The notes: a model not told the origin generated them from the letters alone. A DNA stretch of 64,000 nucleotides from JBEKYD01 sp049509915 (GCA_049509915.1 JBEKZL010000002.1:1-64000), one strand, 5' to 3'. Shown: positions 1 through 8,018, numbered from the stretch's first letter. Translations and numbers: made by a program.

Positions 1-245
1 TTGTCCCAGTTGCGCAGGTAGGTCAGAATCGGCAGCGTTTGGGTGTTCAACGTGTACAGGCCCGGCCCGAAGACGTCGGCTACCTGCCCTTCGTTGATGA
101 AGACCGCCATCTGCGAGTCGCGTACGGTCAGCTTGCCGCCGTTCTGGATTTCGTTGTCCTCCATCGGATAGTGGTAGGACAGAATGCCCGTACCTGGCTC
201 GGTCCACTGGATGACGTCGATGAACTGTTTGGAAAAGAAACTCAT
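1..245 (-). CDS. SPFH/Band-7 domain protein (YdjI-like), N-terminal part
   Basis: Only the first 81 codons are inside the window; the gene runs off the left edge. It starts at an ATG at 245 and reads MSFFSKQFIDVIQWTEPG, followed by segments such as YHYPMEDNEIQNGGKL and FINEGQVADVFGPGLYTL. This matches the start of the SPFH-domain proteins usually annotated as virion core protein or YdjI, which are membrane-associated scaffold proteins often followed by a zinc ribbon. The family call rests on the N-terminal signature only, because the core of the SPFH domain is not visible. The function of the family is poorly known, so no specific role is inferred. Confidence 0.75.
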   Translation of the reverse strand, partial: MSFFSKQFIDVIQWTEPGTGILSYHYPMEDNEIQNGGKLTVRDSQMAVFINEGQVADVFGPGLYTLNTQTLPILTYLRNWD

Positions 246-482
246 AATGGTGGTCGCCTGACTGTGAGTATACGCTGCCGCGGGGTTCGTCTCAACCACT
301 TACTTCAGACAGTACTGAGCCGCGTTCAGGCCTTTTGGTTCTGAACCGCGGCATACCGCCGCTGGAGCCCGGAATAAGCCACCCGCGCCGGGTAGCGGTG
401 CCGCTTCCTTCGTAGCGACGGCGATCTTGTCGCCGGTGTTCTTTGATTGCGGGGCCGCTGCTCTGGTGGGGCAGACCGATTA

Positions 483-511
483 GGACAGACCATCGTCCTT
501 CGTGGTCTGTC
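483..511. repeat. Dispersed palindrome, GACAGACCA hairpin
   Basis: GACAGACCA (484-492) and TGGTCTGTC (503-511) form a perfect 9-bp stem around a 10-base loop. A related half-site, GGGGCAGACC, lies just upstream near 470. The arms resemble the GACAGGCC hairpins at 40869-40940, so this appears to be one dispersed family. The remaining sequence from 246 to 540 shows no gene. Confidence 0.6.
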
Positions 512-540
512 ATCCCTTGCCGATGCGCGACCTCATCCGC

Positions 541-824
541 TCACCCCCCGTAAGGCATCGGGGGGACTTTCGCTATCAGGCGCGAGTAGACGGACAGGGC
601 GCCACGATGATGCGCGGTGTGCTCCAACATGGCCCATACGATAGCGCTGATCGGCTGGCCACCCATGACCGGGCCGGGCGGCAGGGGGCCATCATCCCTT
701 CCTTCGGACGGAATTCGGAGTCGGCCTCATCGAGGACCAGGGTGGAGCGCTCGAAGAATTCCTTGCTTGCAAGCAATTGATTGGCGAAAGTGTCTCGTTC
801 GGGTTTTGGGCTCATGGGCCACAC
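541..824 (-). pseudogene. DinB-family protein, internally deleted
   Basis: The 5' part (GTG at 824 or, more likely, ATG at 815) encodes MSPKPERDTFANQLLASKEF and continues to DSEFRPKEGMM, a typical DinB N-terminus. Immediately after, in another frame, comes the typical DinB C-terminus: GPVMGGQPISAIVWAMLEH, then TAHHRGALSVYSRLIAKVP, ending at a TGA at 541-543. The middle of the domain, roughly 80 residues in intact relatives of about 165 aa, is missing, and the junction near 690 changes frame. DinB-like proteins are four-helix metal-binding enzymes. This copy lacks the middle metal ligands and cannot be functional. It is the last member of a minus-strand cassette with the VOC and DUF4180 genes. 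Confidence 0.75.
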
Positions 825-863
825 TGTATCATAGGGCGAATAAAATGAGAAGATCGATCCATC

Positions 864-1241
864 TCAATCTCCGCCTGTTCGCTTCAGCCGCCGGCCGAGT
901 TCCTCCAGGTTTGGCACGAACCAGATGTGGCCGCCCCGGTTCGACTCATACACGAAGTCCCGCAAGGATTTACTCGCGGCTACGTATCGGGAGATATCGC
1001 CGACGATGGCTGCCCGCATGCCGTAGGTGACGAATTTTTGGAGAACATCGCCGGCAATGCCGCTGCTAAGACGGAAGAAGTCGTCGCCGAGCCGCTTGAC
1101 GGGAATCGCGATGCAGCCTGCCCGATGCTCCCATGCCGCGTTCAACAGTTCGACCGCGTCGCGCCCGTTGCGCGGCCGCGGCCCCTCCGGCGAGCATTCA
1201 TATACCCGAACCCCGTCCATCTCGTATGCTCCAGCGGGCAT
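864..1241 (-). CDS. DUF4180 domain protein
   Basis: The 125-residue product has the DUF4180 pattern: an N-terminal segment with a GRDAVELLNAAW-like helix, then GIAGDVLQKFVTYGMRAAIV, GDISRYVAASKSLRDFVYES and NRGGHIWFV. The family is small, cytoplasmic and of unknown function. The ATG at 1241 lies four bases after the stop of a short upstream ORF on the same strand, so it is probably translated in a small operon with that ORF and the VOC gene. A second Met at codon 8 is an alternative start. Length agrees with the family (about 120 residues). Confidence 0.8.
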   Translation of the reverse strand: MPAGAYEMDGVRVYECSPEGPRPRNGRDAVELLNAAWEHRAGCIAIPVKRLGDDFFRLSSGIAGDVLQKFVTYGMRAAIVGDISRYVAASKSLRDFVYESNRGGHIWFVPNLEELGRRLKRTGGD

Positions 1242-1244
1242 CGA

Positions 1245-1379
1245 TCAGTCCTCGATAATCGTGCGAATCTCGACGCGCAGCGGGCCGGCGTGTGCACCAT
1301 TGGCCGCGCCCGTGGCAGCGTCGTCAACCGGGTCGCCTGATCGGGACCGAATGCAGGAACGTGTCGGCCGTGTTTTCAC
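1245..1379 (-). CDS. Short ORF of 44 codons between VOC and DUF4180 genes
   Basis: A GTG at 1379, two bases past the VOC stop, opens a 44-codon frame ending in AGPLRVEIRTIIED, three bases before the DUF4180 start. The tight packing suggests it is, or was, a real cistron of the operon. The first half is Arg-rich and low in complexity, and only the last ten residues look like a protein C-terminus. It may be the tail of a decayed small gene. No family was recognised. Confidence 0.3.
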   Translation of the reverse strand: MKTRPTRSCIRSRSGDPVDDAATGAANGAHAGPLRVEIRTIIED

Positions 1380-1380
1380 G

Positions 1381-1857
1381 TCAGCCTCGCCGCGCTGCCT
1401 CGATGGCGGCGACGTCGATCTTCTGCATCGTCATCATCGCCGCGAAGGCACGCTTTGCCTCACCGCCGCCAGCCGCAAGCGCACCGGTTAGCGCGCGTGG
1501 GGTGATTTGCCAGGAGAGTCCCCAGCGGTCCTTGCACCAGCCGCACTGGCTTTCCGTGCCGCCATTGCCGACGATCGCGTTCCAGTAACGGTCCGTCTCT
1601 TCCTGATTCTCCGTCGCGACCTGGAAGGAAAAGGCCTCGGTGTGCCTGAACGCCGGGCCGCCGTTGAGACCGAGACAGGGAATGCCCAGGACCGTGAACT
1701 CCACCGTCAGCACATCGCCCTTCTTGCCGCCCGGATAGTCACCGGGAGCCTCGTGAACAGCGGTTACTTTGCTGTCCGGAAAGGTAACGGCGTAGAAGCG
1801 CGCGGCCTCATGCGCGTCTTTGTCGAACCAGAGGCAGATCGTGTTCTTTGGCTTCAT
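1381..1857 (-). CDS. VOC family protein (PhnB / 3-demethylubiquinone methyltransferase-like domain)
   Basis: The 158-residue protein starts MKPKNTICLWFDKDAHEAAR and contains FYAVTFPDSKV, GKKGDVLTVEF, GLNGGPAFRHTEAFSFQV and CGWCKDRWGLSWQI. These are the hallmarks of the PhnB-like branch of the vicinal oxygen chelate superfamily (COG2764/COG3865). Members are small cytoplasmic proteins, and catalytic roles are mostly unproven despite the 3-demethylubiquinone methyltransferase name. The C-terminal motif AFAAMMTMQKIDVAAIEAA, commonly seen in this branch, is present, so the gene looks complete. It is the first gene of the minus-strand cassette with the 44-codon ORF and DUF4180. Confidence 0.85.
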   Translation of the reverse strand: MKPKNTICLWFDKDAHEAARFYAVTFPDSKVTAVHEAPGDYPGGKKGDVLTVEFTVLGIPCLGLNGGPAFRHTEAFSFQVATENQEETDRYWNAIVGNGGTESQCGWCKDRWGLSWQITPRALTGALAAGGGEAKRAFAAMMTMQKIDVAAIEAARRG

Positions 1858-2184
1858 GTTCGTGCTCCTTTTGCTCGATCAGGGCTAGGCCGTGGTCTTT
1901 GCCGGTCCGTATCAGTGACCCGCCAGTTCATCTGCCAATCTGCTGCGGCCGGCGTCCCAAATGAGTCGCCACCCGTGCTGCCCTTCTAAATCATATCGCT
2001 GGCGGGGATCGACTTCGAGCTAGGGGCCGCGGGATCCCGGGTAGCGTCCGCGAAACAGGTTGGGCAGTCGCGTCACCCAGAGCCCCCTGGAAGGCGGCTG
2101 CAATCATGAATTGGCGGGCAAATCCCCGCCAGGCATTACACCAGGATTGACCAGGCCCCGGCAAGGGCTGATACGATTAGGCAA
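1858..2184. other. Intergenic region without recognised gene
   Basis: These 327 bases lie upstream of both the minus-strand VOC cassette and the plus-strand epimerase genes, so they should hold divergent promoters. No convincing -35/-10 pair was found. A short GC-rich inverted segment (GGCGGGCAAATCCCCGCC, near 2113-2130) could fold into a hairpin. Confidence 0.4.
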
Positions 2185-2259
2185 ATGAACCTGTATCACA
2201 TCCTGGGAGCCTCCCCTCGTGTCTCGACGCAACAAGCCCCCGCGGCCGGTGCACCTTGA
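2185..2259 (+). CDS. 24-codon ORF with a J-domain-like start, overlapping the epimerase start
   Basis: ATG at 2185 encodes MNLYHILGASPRVSTQQAP and stops at a TGA (2257-2259) that overlaps the TTG start of the next gene in the sequence TTGA. The N-terminus resembles the beginning of a DnaJ J-domain (LY.ILG.SP..S), but nothing of the HPD motif or later helices follows. It is either a remnant of a J-protein gene or a short upstream ORF whose termination couples translation of the epimerase. The overlap is seen directly; the function is inferred. Confidence 0.3.
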   Translation: MNLYHILGASPRVSTQQAPAAGAP

Positions 2260-2939
2260 GCACGAGCGGCTGGCAGGATCTGCCGCGTTCGCGCCTGTTG
2301 GCCGACGTCTCCTTGTGGTCGGCGGATCTCGCCAACCTGGCGGCTGGGATTGAACGCGTAGAGCCATTCGCCGATTCGTTTCACCTGGACGTGTGCGACG
2401 CTCACTTCGCCCCGAGCTTGCTGTTCTTTCCGGACCTGGTGCGTGCCCTGCGTCCGCTCACTAAGCGGCCATTTCACATTCACCTGATGGTCGAGCGTCC
2501 TAGGACCCTTATCGAGGACTTTGTAGCCAGCGGCGCCGACGCGATCACGATCCACGCGGAAGCCGGCAAAGCCGAAGTGGCGGCGGCCATCGAAGCCATT
2601 CTCCAGGCTGGCCGTTCAGCCGGGCTGGCCCTGCGCCTGGACACTTCCGTTGCTGCGTCCGAGCCGTACCTCGACCGCATCGATACTCTACTTCTGCTCG
2701 GTACACGTCTAGGCGTCAAGGGCCAGGATCTGGCGCCGGAAGCCTGCGGCCGTCTGGCAGGCGCCGCGTCGATGCTGGGCGAACGGCGCGCCCGTGTCCG
2801 GCTGATCGCCGATGGCGGCATCCGTTCCCATACCGTGCCTCTTCTGCGCCGGGCCGGCGCCGATGCGATCGTGCCTGGATCGCTCATATTTCAGTCGCGG
2901 AACATGGCTGAAACCTTTGCATGGCTGCGCGCGCTCTAG
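2256..2939 (+). CDS. Ribulose-phosphate 3-epimerase family protein (divergent)
   Basis: This 227-residue TIM-barrel protein keeps the metal and proton-transfer residues of pentulose-phosphate 3-epimerases: H43 and D45 in HLDVCDAHF, H76 in HIHLMVERP and D186 in IADGGIRSHTVPLL. The usual MEPGFGGQ loop is replaced by GTRLGVKGQD, so the substrate may not be ribulose 5-phosphate; other ketose phosphates such as allulose 6-phosphate are plausible. The start is a TTG at 2256, overlapping the stop of a short upstream ORF. A small P-loop kinase follows 15 bases downstream, which suggests a sugar salvage or catabolic operon. The family call is firm; the substrate is open. Confidence 0.8.
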   Translation: MSTSGWQDLPRSRLLADVSLWSADLANLAAGIERVEPFADSFHLDVCDAHFAPSLLFFPDLVRALRPLTKRPFHIHLMVERPRTLIEDFVASGADAITIHAEAGKAEVAAAIEAILQAGRSAGLALRLDTSVAASEPYLDRIDTLLLLGTRLGVKGQDLAPEACGRLAGAASMLGERRARVRLIADGGIRSHTVPLLRRAGADAIVPGSLIFQSRNMAETFAWLRAL

Positions 2940-2954
2940 TTATGGAGTGAATCG

Positions 2955-3497
2955 ATGATTGTGATCATGGCGGGACTGCCCGGCACGGGTAAGAGCACGC
3001 TGGCGCGAGCGCTCGCGCGGCGGCTACCGGGCGCGGTACTCGACAAGGACGCGATTCGGGCGGCGCTGTTCCAACCGGCCTACGTCGAGTATTCGCTGGC
3101 GCAGGACGATTTTTGCCAGGAGATCATGCTCGAAACCGCTGCGTATCTGCTGGCCAGGGATGCCCAACTCCACGTTCTGTTGGATGGCCGAACGTTCTCG
3201 CGGCGATATCAGCGTGAGCGCGCGATGGAGTTCTGCCGGCAGGCGGGTGCCGCTTGGGCCACGCTGGAGTGCGTCTGCGCAGAGCGGAGCGCAATGGCAC
3301 GTCTGGCCGAAGCGATGGCGCAAAAGACCCACCCCGCCGCCAATCGCACGCCGGAGCTTTATCGGCAAATTCGAGAGGCGTGGGAGCCGATCGACGGCCC
3401 CAAACTTGTTATCGACACAGATGCGAACCTGGACTCATGTGTCGATCGGGCCCTGGGCTACCTCACGAATAGAACCGGCGACGCGCACGATGGGTGA
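2955..3497 (+). CDS. AAA-family P-loop kinase
   Basis: The 180-residue protein opens with MIVIMAGLPGTGKSTLARAL, a Walker A motif at residues 7-15 (GLPGTGKST), followed by LDKDAIRAALF and HVLLDGRTFSRRYQRE in the middle. This is the arrangement of small AAA_33/zeta-toxin-like kinases that phosphorylate sugars, nucleosides or other small molecules. The gene is 15 bases behind the epimerase and is presumably co-transcribed. Its TGA overlaps the start of a further ORF (ATGGGTGA), so at least one more gene originally belonged to the operon. The phosphorylated substrate cannot be told from sequence; a sugar is the likely guess from the neighbour. Confidence 0.8.
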   Translation: MIVIMAGLPGTGKSTLARALARRLPGAVLDKDAIRAALFQPAYVEYSLAQDDFCQEIMLETAAYLLARDAQLHVLLDGRTFSRRYQRERAMEFCRQAGAAWATLECVCAERSAMARLAEAMAQKTHPAANRTPELYRQIREAWEPIDGPKLVIDTDANLDSCVDRALGYLTNRTGDAHDG

Positions 3498-3597
3498 TAC
3501 CGATCCGGTCGTGCATCGAGCCTATGACCGGTGCCGCCAATTCATTCCATTTCGGCGACTTCGAAATCGATGGATTGGATCGCGGTGTCGCGCTTGA
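3490..3597 (+). pseudogene. Start of a third operon gene, truncated
   Basis: An ATG at 3490 overlaps the kinase stop and reads MGDTDPVVHRAYDRCRQ before running into the 3' end of the opposite-strand VWFA gene and stopping at 3597. The ATGGGTGA overlap is the kind seen between coupled operon genes. The frame is too short to be a complete protein and its second half is antisense to a real gene. It is best explained as the head of a gene whose body was lost at this junction. The family is unknown. Confidence 0.35.
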
Positions 3598-5624
3598 CCG
3601 GCGCGTTCTTATCCACGGCTACCACCTGGAGAGTAAAGTCTCCGGAGTGTAGCGCCGCGCCAAGCCGGAAATCATCGGCCACCAAGAGGCGTTTGTGGTC
3701 GGGCTGATCTTTGCCGTCTACAAAGATCGGCCTGCTGCTTCCCAGTGCTTTCCGGTCGCGAAACAGTGTCGCCTGCACCTCCACATGAATCGAGCCATCG
3801 GCACCGGGCCGGGCATTCAGGACCTGGTAGGCATAGAAGACTCTTTGCCCCGGATGATACCTGACGAGGCTTGCGCCTCCCGCCGAGGCGCTCAGTGCAA
3901 TTCCCGAGAGCGCCAGCCCGCCATGGGTCAGGTCCGGTACTTCCACGAAGTCGCTCGCCGAGCCAATGCGGTCCGCCTGCCGGTCGCGCACCGCGCCGCG
4001 GACCTGGTAGGCCCCTGGTTTTTTCACCGCCAATTCCAGGCGTTGCAGCAGACCGTCAGCCAGCGCTTTCCGATATCCGTCGGGCGTCAGAGAGACCGTG
4101 TAACTCTTATCGAACGCATCCAGCGGCTTGCTTTCCCCGCCATACATCACGGCCAGAATGTCGAACACGGCCTTTCGCCGGCCGTCGCCTTCGGTGCTGA
4201 AATTCAAATCTCGCGCATCCACCTGCAAGAGCGTGTCGAGAATGGAGCCGGCAGGCGCTCCCGAGTTCCAGAACCTGGTCGAGATCCTGACGCGAACGTT
4301 CGGAATGGCGAAGGGCGAGGAAACCGCGTCCACCAGCCGCTGGTTGCCGCTCGCGGGCGTTGGCTGTGCCCGCTCCTCTACATAGAGGCTGGAATGGAAC
4401 CTCGCGGTCAATCCCGGCCGCGTAACCCGGACCGAGATCTGGCGGAACCGCGGCTCTCCGCGCGCGCCCTTTGCGGCGGACGCCGCCGGCTTGTAGCCGA
4501 TCGAATAATACCCGGTCTGGTCGTTCATCACCCGGGCCATGGCGCCCGCGATGTCGTTTTCATCCTTGATAGAGATACCGCCTGTCCGTTTCGCGATCTC
4601 GGCAAGCTCCGCCTGGCTGTTCACGAGTTCCGCTTGCCTCGCATCCATACAAGGGTCCACTCCGCGGGAGTGTCCGTATTCGGCTCCCGCACTTAGCGAG
4701 ATCAGTCCGCGTGGATCGACGGTACTCACGGCTACGCCGGAGCGGTTGGCATGGTTCAGAAAGGCCTCGTACGCGTCCTTCAGGGCTTCATTCACATCGC
4801 CGAGGCCCTGCCCGCGCATCAAGGGCACGGCTTCGGAAAACAGCAGGATCGACTTGCGGCCCGGCAGTTCCCGCAAACCGTCCACAACCCGGCGGAACGC
4901 GGATACGCTCAGGCGGCCATAATAATCGGAGCGCATATCGTTGATCCGCTCCGTACAGGGATCCGCTCGCGGGTCCGAGGCGCAACTCTGGCGGCCCAGC
5001 CATGCATCTTCATCCAGAGTCCCGCCCGTGGGCGCCGCGAGCCTGTGGTTGTACCAGACGCAACTGAAGTCGTCGTCCTGAACTCCGGGCCGGTGATTTG
5101 GGATGGAGCGGAACCTGGCCAGGGCCGCGCGCAGCACCCGTTTGTCCCCGGTGAGTTGTTGCAGCCCCCCGAGCCTCCCGCTCGTAGTTATAAGCGCGAC
5201 GAGATCGCCGGGCTGGACCTCTTCATCGACGAATCGTTCGAAGGCGCGATGCACGCTCGCGAAGCTCTCTTCACTCAATCCCAGGTCGTCCACAACTACG
5301 GCAATGGTGCGATTCGCCTGGCCGGGCGCCAGCCGCGCCGGAGCGATCGGTGGAGGTGTCAAGCCGTGCTGCCCGGCGGTGACAACCGGTGCGGGGAGTG
5401 AAGACGCCCCCCGCGATAAAAGAGAAGTTGCTAATGCGCCGCGTTTTGCCATTTTCGAGGACCTCGAAATCCGCGGGTTCCAAATTGGCGACATGATTCC
5501 CTTTTCGATCGGTGACAACCACGTCCAACTGGACCAGGTCCACGTTCACGCGTGCGAGCGGCTCTTGCGCCAGGCCCGCCGCGCGAGCAAGAAGTAATGC
5601 CGCCGAGAAGATGAGACGTGTCAA
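3542..5624 (-). CDS. VWFA-related secreted protein, interrupted by a one-base frameshift
   Basis: The true N-terminus (ATG at 5624) gives a signal peptide ending GLAQEP, then VNVDLVQLDVVVTDRKGN and ADFEVLENGKTRRISNF, the hallmark start of acidobacterial VWFA-related proteins. The rest lies in another frame: TIAVVVDDLGLSEESF, a VWA domain (PGRKSILLFSEAVPLM), then YYSIGYKPA and FRQISVRVTRPGLTARF. The switch falls at a run of six G on the coding strand (5407-5412 in window coordinates). Removing one G fuses the halves into one protein of about 693 residues. Later residues form a long beta-rich C-terminal region. The gene is either phase-variable, recently broken, or misread at the homopolymer. 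It is exported, and its partner is unknown. Confidence 0.8.
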
Positions 5625-5663
5625 CGCGCCCTGCCTTTTTCCCGAATCATCAGGTCCTTCCGG

Positions 5664-5685
5664 GCGACCGTTCCCTGACGGTCGC
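5664..5685. repeat. REP-like hairpin GCGACCGT-TCCCTG-ACGGTCGC
   Basis: Perfect 8-bp arms GCGACCGT (5664-5671) and ACGGTCGC (5678-5685) flank the loop TCCCTG. Related units occur at 25365-25386 and 37956-37970 (AACCGCTCCCTGGCG). All three are intergenic. The remaining sequence between the VWFA start and gpmA (5625-5878) shows no gene. Confidence 0.65.
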
Positions 5686-5878
5686 GGCTCTGAAACGCGG
5701 CATGACGCATCATATCGTCGAGTCAGCGGTTGCTTAACATGTGGCCCTTATTGATTGGCGGCCAGATGGCGGCCGGTTTCCAGGAGATCGGGCCAGCGGT
5801 TATCGTTGCAGCGCTTTCATTGGATCACGGTGATCCGGCGGCGGCCGAGCGCCGCAGACGCTGCGCTTGCTCTGCGAC

Positions 5879-6625
5879 TTATTTCTTTTTGCCCTGGGCG
5901 GCTACGGCATCCATGGCGGCTTTCACTTTCTCGGGGTCGCCGAGATAGTAGTGGCGGAGCGGCTGGAGATTGTCGTCCAGCTCATAGACCAGGGGCATGC
6001 CGGTTGGGATGTTGAGCTCGACGATATCGGACTCGGAAACCTGGTCGAGGTACTTGACCAGGGCGCGGAGGCTGTTGCCGTGGGCGGCGATGAGCACGTT
6101 TTGGCCGCTTTGAATGGCCGGGGCGATGGTATCGTGCCAGAGGGGCAGGAAGCGCGCCACCGTATCCTTGAGGCACTCGGTGAGCGGCAGCTCGGCCGGG
6201 GTCAGACTTTGGTAGCGGGGGTCGCGGCCGGGGTAGCGTTCGTCGTCGGGGGTCAACACGGGCGGCGGGACGTCGTAGCTGCGACGCCAGATTTTGACCT
6301 GGGCTTCGCCGAACTTAGCCGCGGTTTCGGCCTTGTTCAAGCCTTGCAGGGCACCGTAATGGCGCTCGTTCAGGCGCCAGGAGCGGTACACCGGGATCCA
6401 CATCAGGTCCATCTCATCCAGCACCGTCCACAGGGTGCGGATGGCGCGCTTGAGCACCGACGTGTAGGCCACGTCGAAGTGGTACCCTTCGGCCTTCAGC
6501 ACGCGGCCGCCTTCGCGCGCTTCCTCCATGCCTTTGGCGGAAAGATCCACGTCGGTCCAACCGGTAAAGCGATTCTCCTTGTTCCACTGGCTTTCGCCGT
6601 GACGCACCAGAACCAGTTTCCTCAT
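5879..6625 (-). CDS. gpmA: 2,3-bisphosphoglycerate-dependent phosphoglycerate mutase
   Basis: The protein interconverts 3- and 2-phosphoglycerate in glycolysis and gluconeogenesis. It carries the histidine-phosphatase signature LVLVRHGESQWN at the N-terminus (phospho-accepting His), the RFTGWTDVDLS and RLNERHYGALQGLNK segments typical of dPGM, and the second catalytic histidine in IAAHGNSLRALVKYLD. Its length of about 248 residues is normal. The ATG at 6625 is preferred because AAAGG sits about 10 bases upstream; a GTG two codons earlier (6631) is the alternative. The C-terminus ends in a lysine-rich tail. glgC lies upstream on the same strand, giving a carbohydrate-metabolism context. Confidence 0.95.
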   Translation of the reverse strand: MRKLVLVRHGESQWNKENRFTGWTDVDLSAKGMEEAREGGRVLKAEGYHFDVAYTSVLKRAIRTLWTVLDEMDLMWIPVYRSWRLNERHYGALQGLNKAETAAKFGEAQVKIWRRSYDVPPPVLTPDDERYPGRDPRYQSLTPAELPLTECLKDTVARFLPLWHDTIAPAIQSGQNVLIAAHGNSLRALVKYLDQVSESDIVELNIPTGMPLVYELDDNLQPLRHYYLGDPEKVKAAMDAVAAQGKKK

Positions 6626-6706
6626 TTGCACAAGGCCTTTCGTCGTACGATTTCCAGGATATCGGTCAAGTATGGTTTCCTGCTCAGAACTTCGATCGCC
6701 GGTAAT

Positions 6707-7918
6707 TCACGCCACCACCACGATTCCGGTCTCGGTGACATGGTAACCCTTGGCGCGGTCGGCATCTGCATCGAAGCCGATGACGCTCGATTCCGGGATC
6801 TTCACGCCAGTATCGATAATGGCCCGGCGCACGCGGCTGTTGCGGCCAATGTCGGCGTCGGGCAACAGAATGGAATAATCCACTTCGCAGTAGCTGTTGA
6901 TGCGCACTCCGGGGCAGAGGACACTATGGAGCACGCGGCCGCCGGAGATGATGCAGCCGCCGCTCACCACCGAATCCACGGCCACACCCATGCGGCGGCC
7001 CTCCTGGGCAAAGACGAACTTGGCCGGCGGGCGGGGCGTGGCGTTGGTACGGATGGGCCAGCGGGCATCGTAGAGGTTGAATTCGGGCACCACGTCCACT
7101 AGGTCCATGTTGGCTTCATAGTAGGCGTCGAGCGTACCGACGTCGCGCCAATAACGCGATTGCTTGGCGCCGATGTCATGGAAATCGTAAGCCACGATGC
7201 GCAGCCGGTCGAGGTTGTGGGGAAGCACGTCGCGAGCGAAATCGTGGCTGGAAGCGGGGTCCTCGGCATCGGCGTGGAGCAGTTCCAGCAAGACCGGCGT
7301 CTCGAAAATGTAGATGCCCATGGAGGCGGCGATCATGCCCGGGTTAAAAGGGGAACGCTGCGGATTACCGTGCTGGGGTTTTTCCTCGAAGCCCACCACG
7401 CGGCTGTCCTCATCGATCTGGCAGACGCCGTAGCGGGGGGCGTCGAGCAGGGGCGCCTGGATGGTGGCAATGGTAACGTCGGCGCGGTGGGACACGTGCC
7501 AATCCAGCATCTCGCGGTAATTCATCTTGTAAATGTGGTCGCCGGAAAGGATGAGAGTCTGATCGGGTTTTTCGGCCTCGATGCTCTGAAAATTCTGGAA
7601 AACGGCGTCGGCGGTGCCCTGGTACCAGTCGTCGTGGACGCGTTTCATGGGCGAGAGGACTTCGATATACTCGCCGAGCTCCGGGGACAAAATGTTCCAG
7701 CCGCCGCGCACATGGCGGGTCAATTCCAGAGATTTGTACTGTGTTAGGATGAAGATACGACGGACGTCGGAATTGATACAGTTGGACAGCGTAAAGTCGA
7801 TGATTCGATAGACCCCGCCGAATGGCACAGCCGGTTTGGCAATGTCACGCGTCAGAGGGTAAAGGCGTTCGCCGGCACCGCCCGCCAATAGAATCGCGAG
7901 GACGTTTTTGATTTCCAC
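6707..7918 (-). CDS. glgC: Glucose-1-phosphate adenylyltransferase
   Basis: The enzyme makes ADP-glucose from glucose 1-phosphate and ATP, the committed step of bacterial glycogen synthesis. The 403-residue sequence shows the nucleotide-binding loop LAGGAGERLYPLTRDIAKPA, then GVYRIIDFTLSN, WYQGTADAVFQN, LSGDHIYKMNY, the sugar-phosphate segment VVGFEEKP, SMGIYIF, and a C-terminal left-handed beta-helix (VDYSILLPDADIG). These are all family hallmarks. It starts at a GTG (7918) and is divergent from rpsU across a shared upstream region. No other glycogen genes are in the window. Confidence 0.95.
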   Translation of the reverse strand: MEIKNVLAILLAGGAGERLYPLTRDIAKPAVPFGGVYRIIDFTLSNCINSDVRRIFILTQYKSLELTRHVRGGWNILSPELGEYIEVLSPMKRVHDDWYQGTADAVFQNFQSIEAEKPDQTLILSGDHIYKMNYREMLDWHVSHRADVTIATIQAPLLDAPRYGVCQIDEDSRVVGFEEKPQHGNPQRSPFNPGMIAASMGIYIFETPVLLELLHADAEDPASSHDFARDVLPHNLDRLRIVAYDFHDIGAKQSRYWRDVGTLDAYYEANMDLVDVVPEFNLYDARWPIRTNATPRPPAKFVFAQEGRRMGVAVDSVVSGGCIISGGRVLHSVLCPGVRINSYCEVDYSILLPDADIGRNSRVRRAIIDTGVKIPESSVIGFDADADRAKGYHVTETGIVVVA

Positions 7919-7990
7919 GTAAGTACCTGAAAATACTAAGCAACAGCGGAGGCTGGCAGGGTGCCCCGGCTAGCTCTGCGAAAATTAGAC

Positions 7991-8018
7991 TTGACTTTAT
8001 TTGTCAACAACCTATGAT
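7991..8018 (+). promoter_or_regulatory. Sigma-70-type promoter for rpsU with a TTGAC/GTCAA inverted repeat
   Basis: TTGACT (7991-7996) and TATGAT (8013-8018) are separated by 16 bases and match the housekeeping consensus well. The -35 box forms one arm of the inverted repeat TTGACTTTATTTGTCAA, which could be an operator. Transcription from here would give an untranslated leader of roughly 125 bases before rpsU. Confidence 0.65.

Noticed and set aside
5271..5518. ATG at 5518 as start of the VWFA protein
   Set aside because: The sequence before GLSEESFASVHRAF in this frame is an out-of-frame reading of the conserved N-terminal block; the real start at 5624 has a signal peptide.
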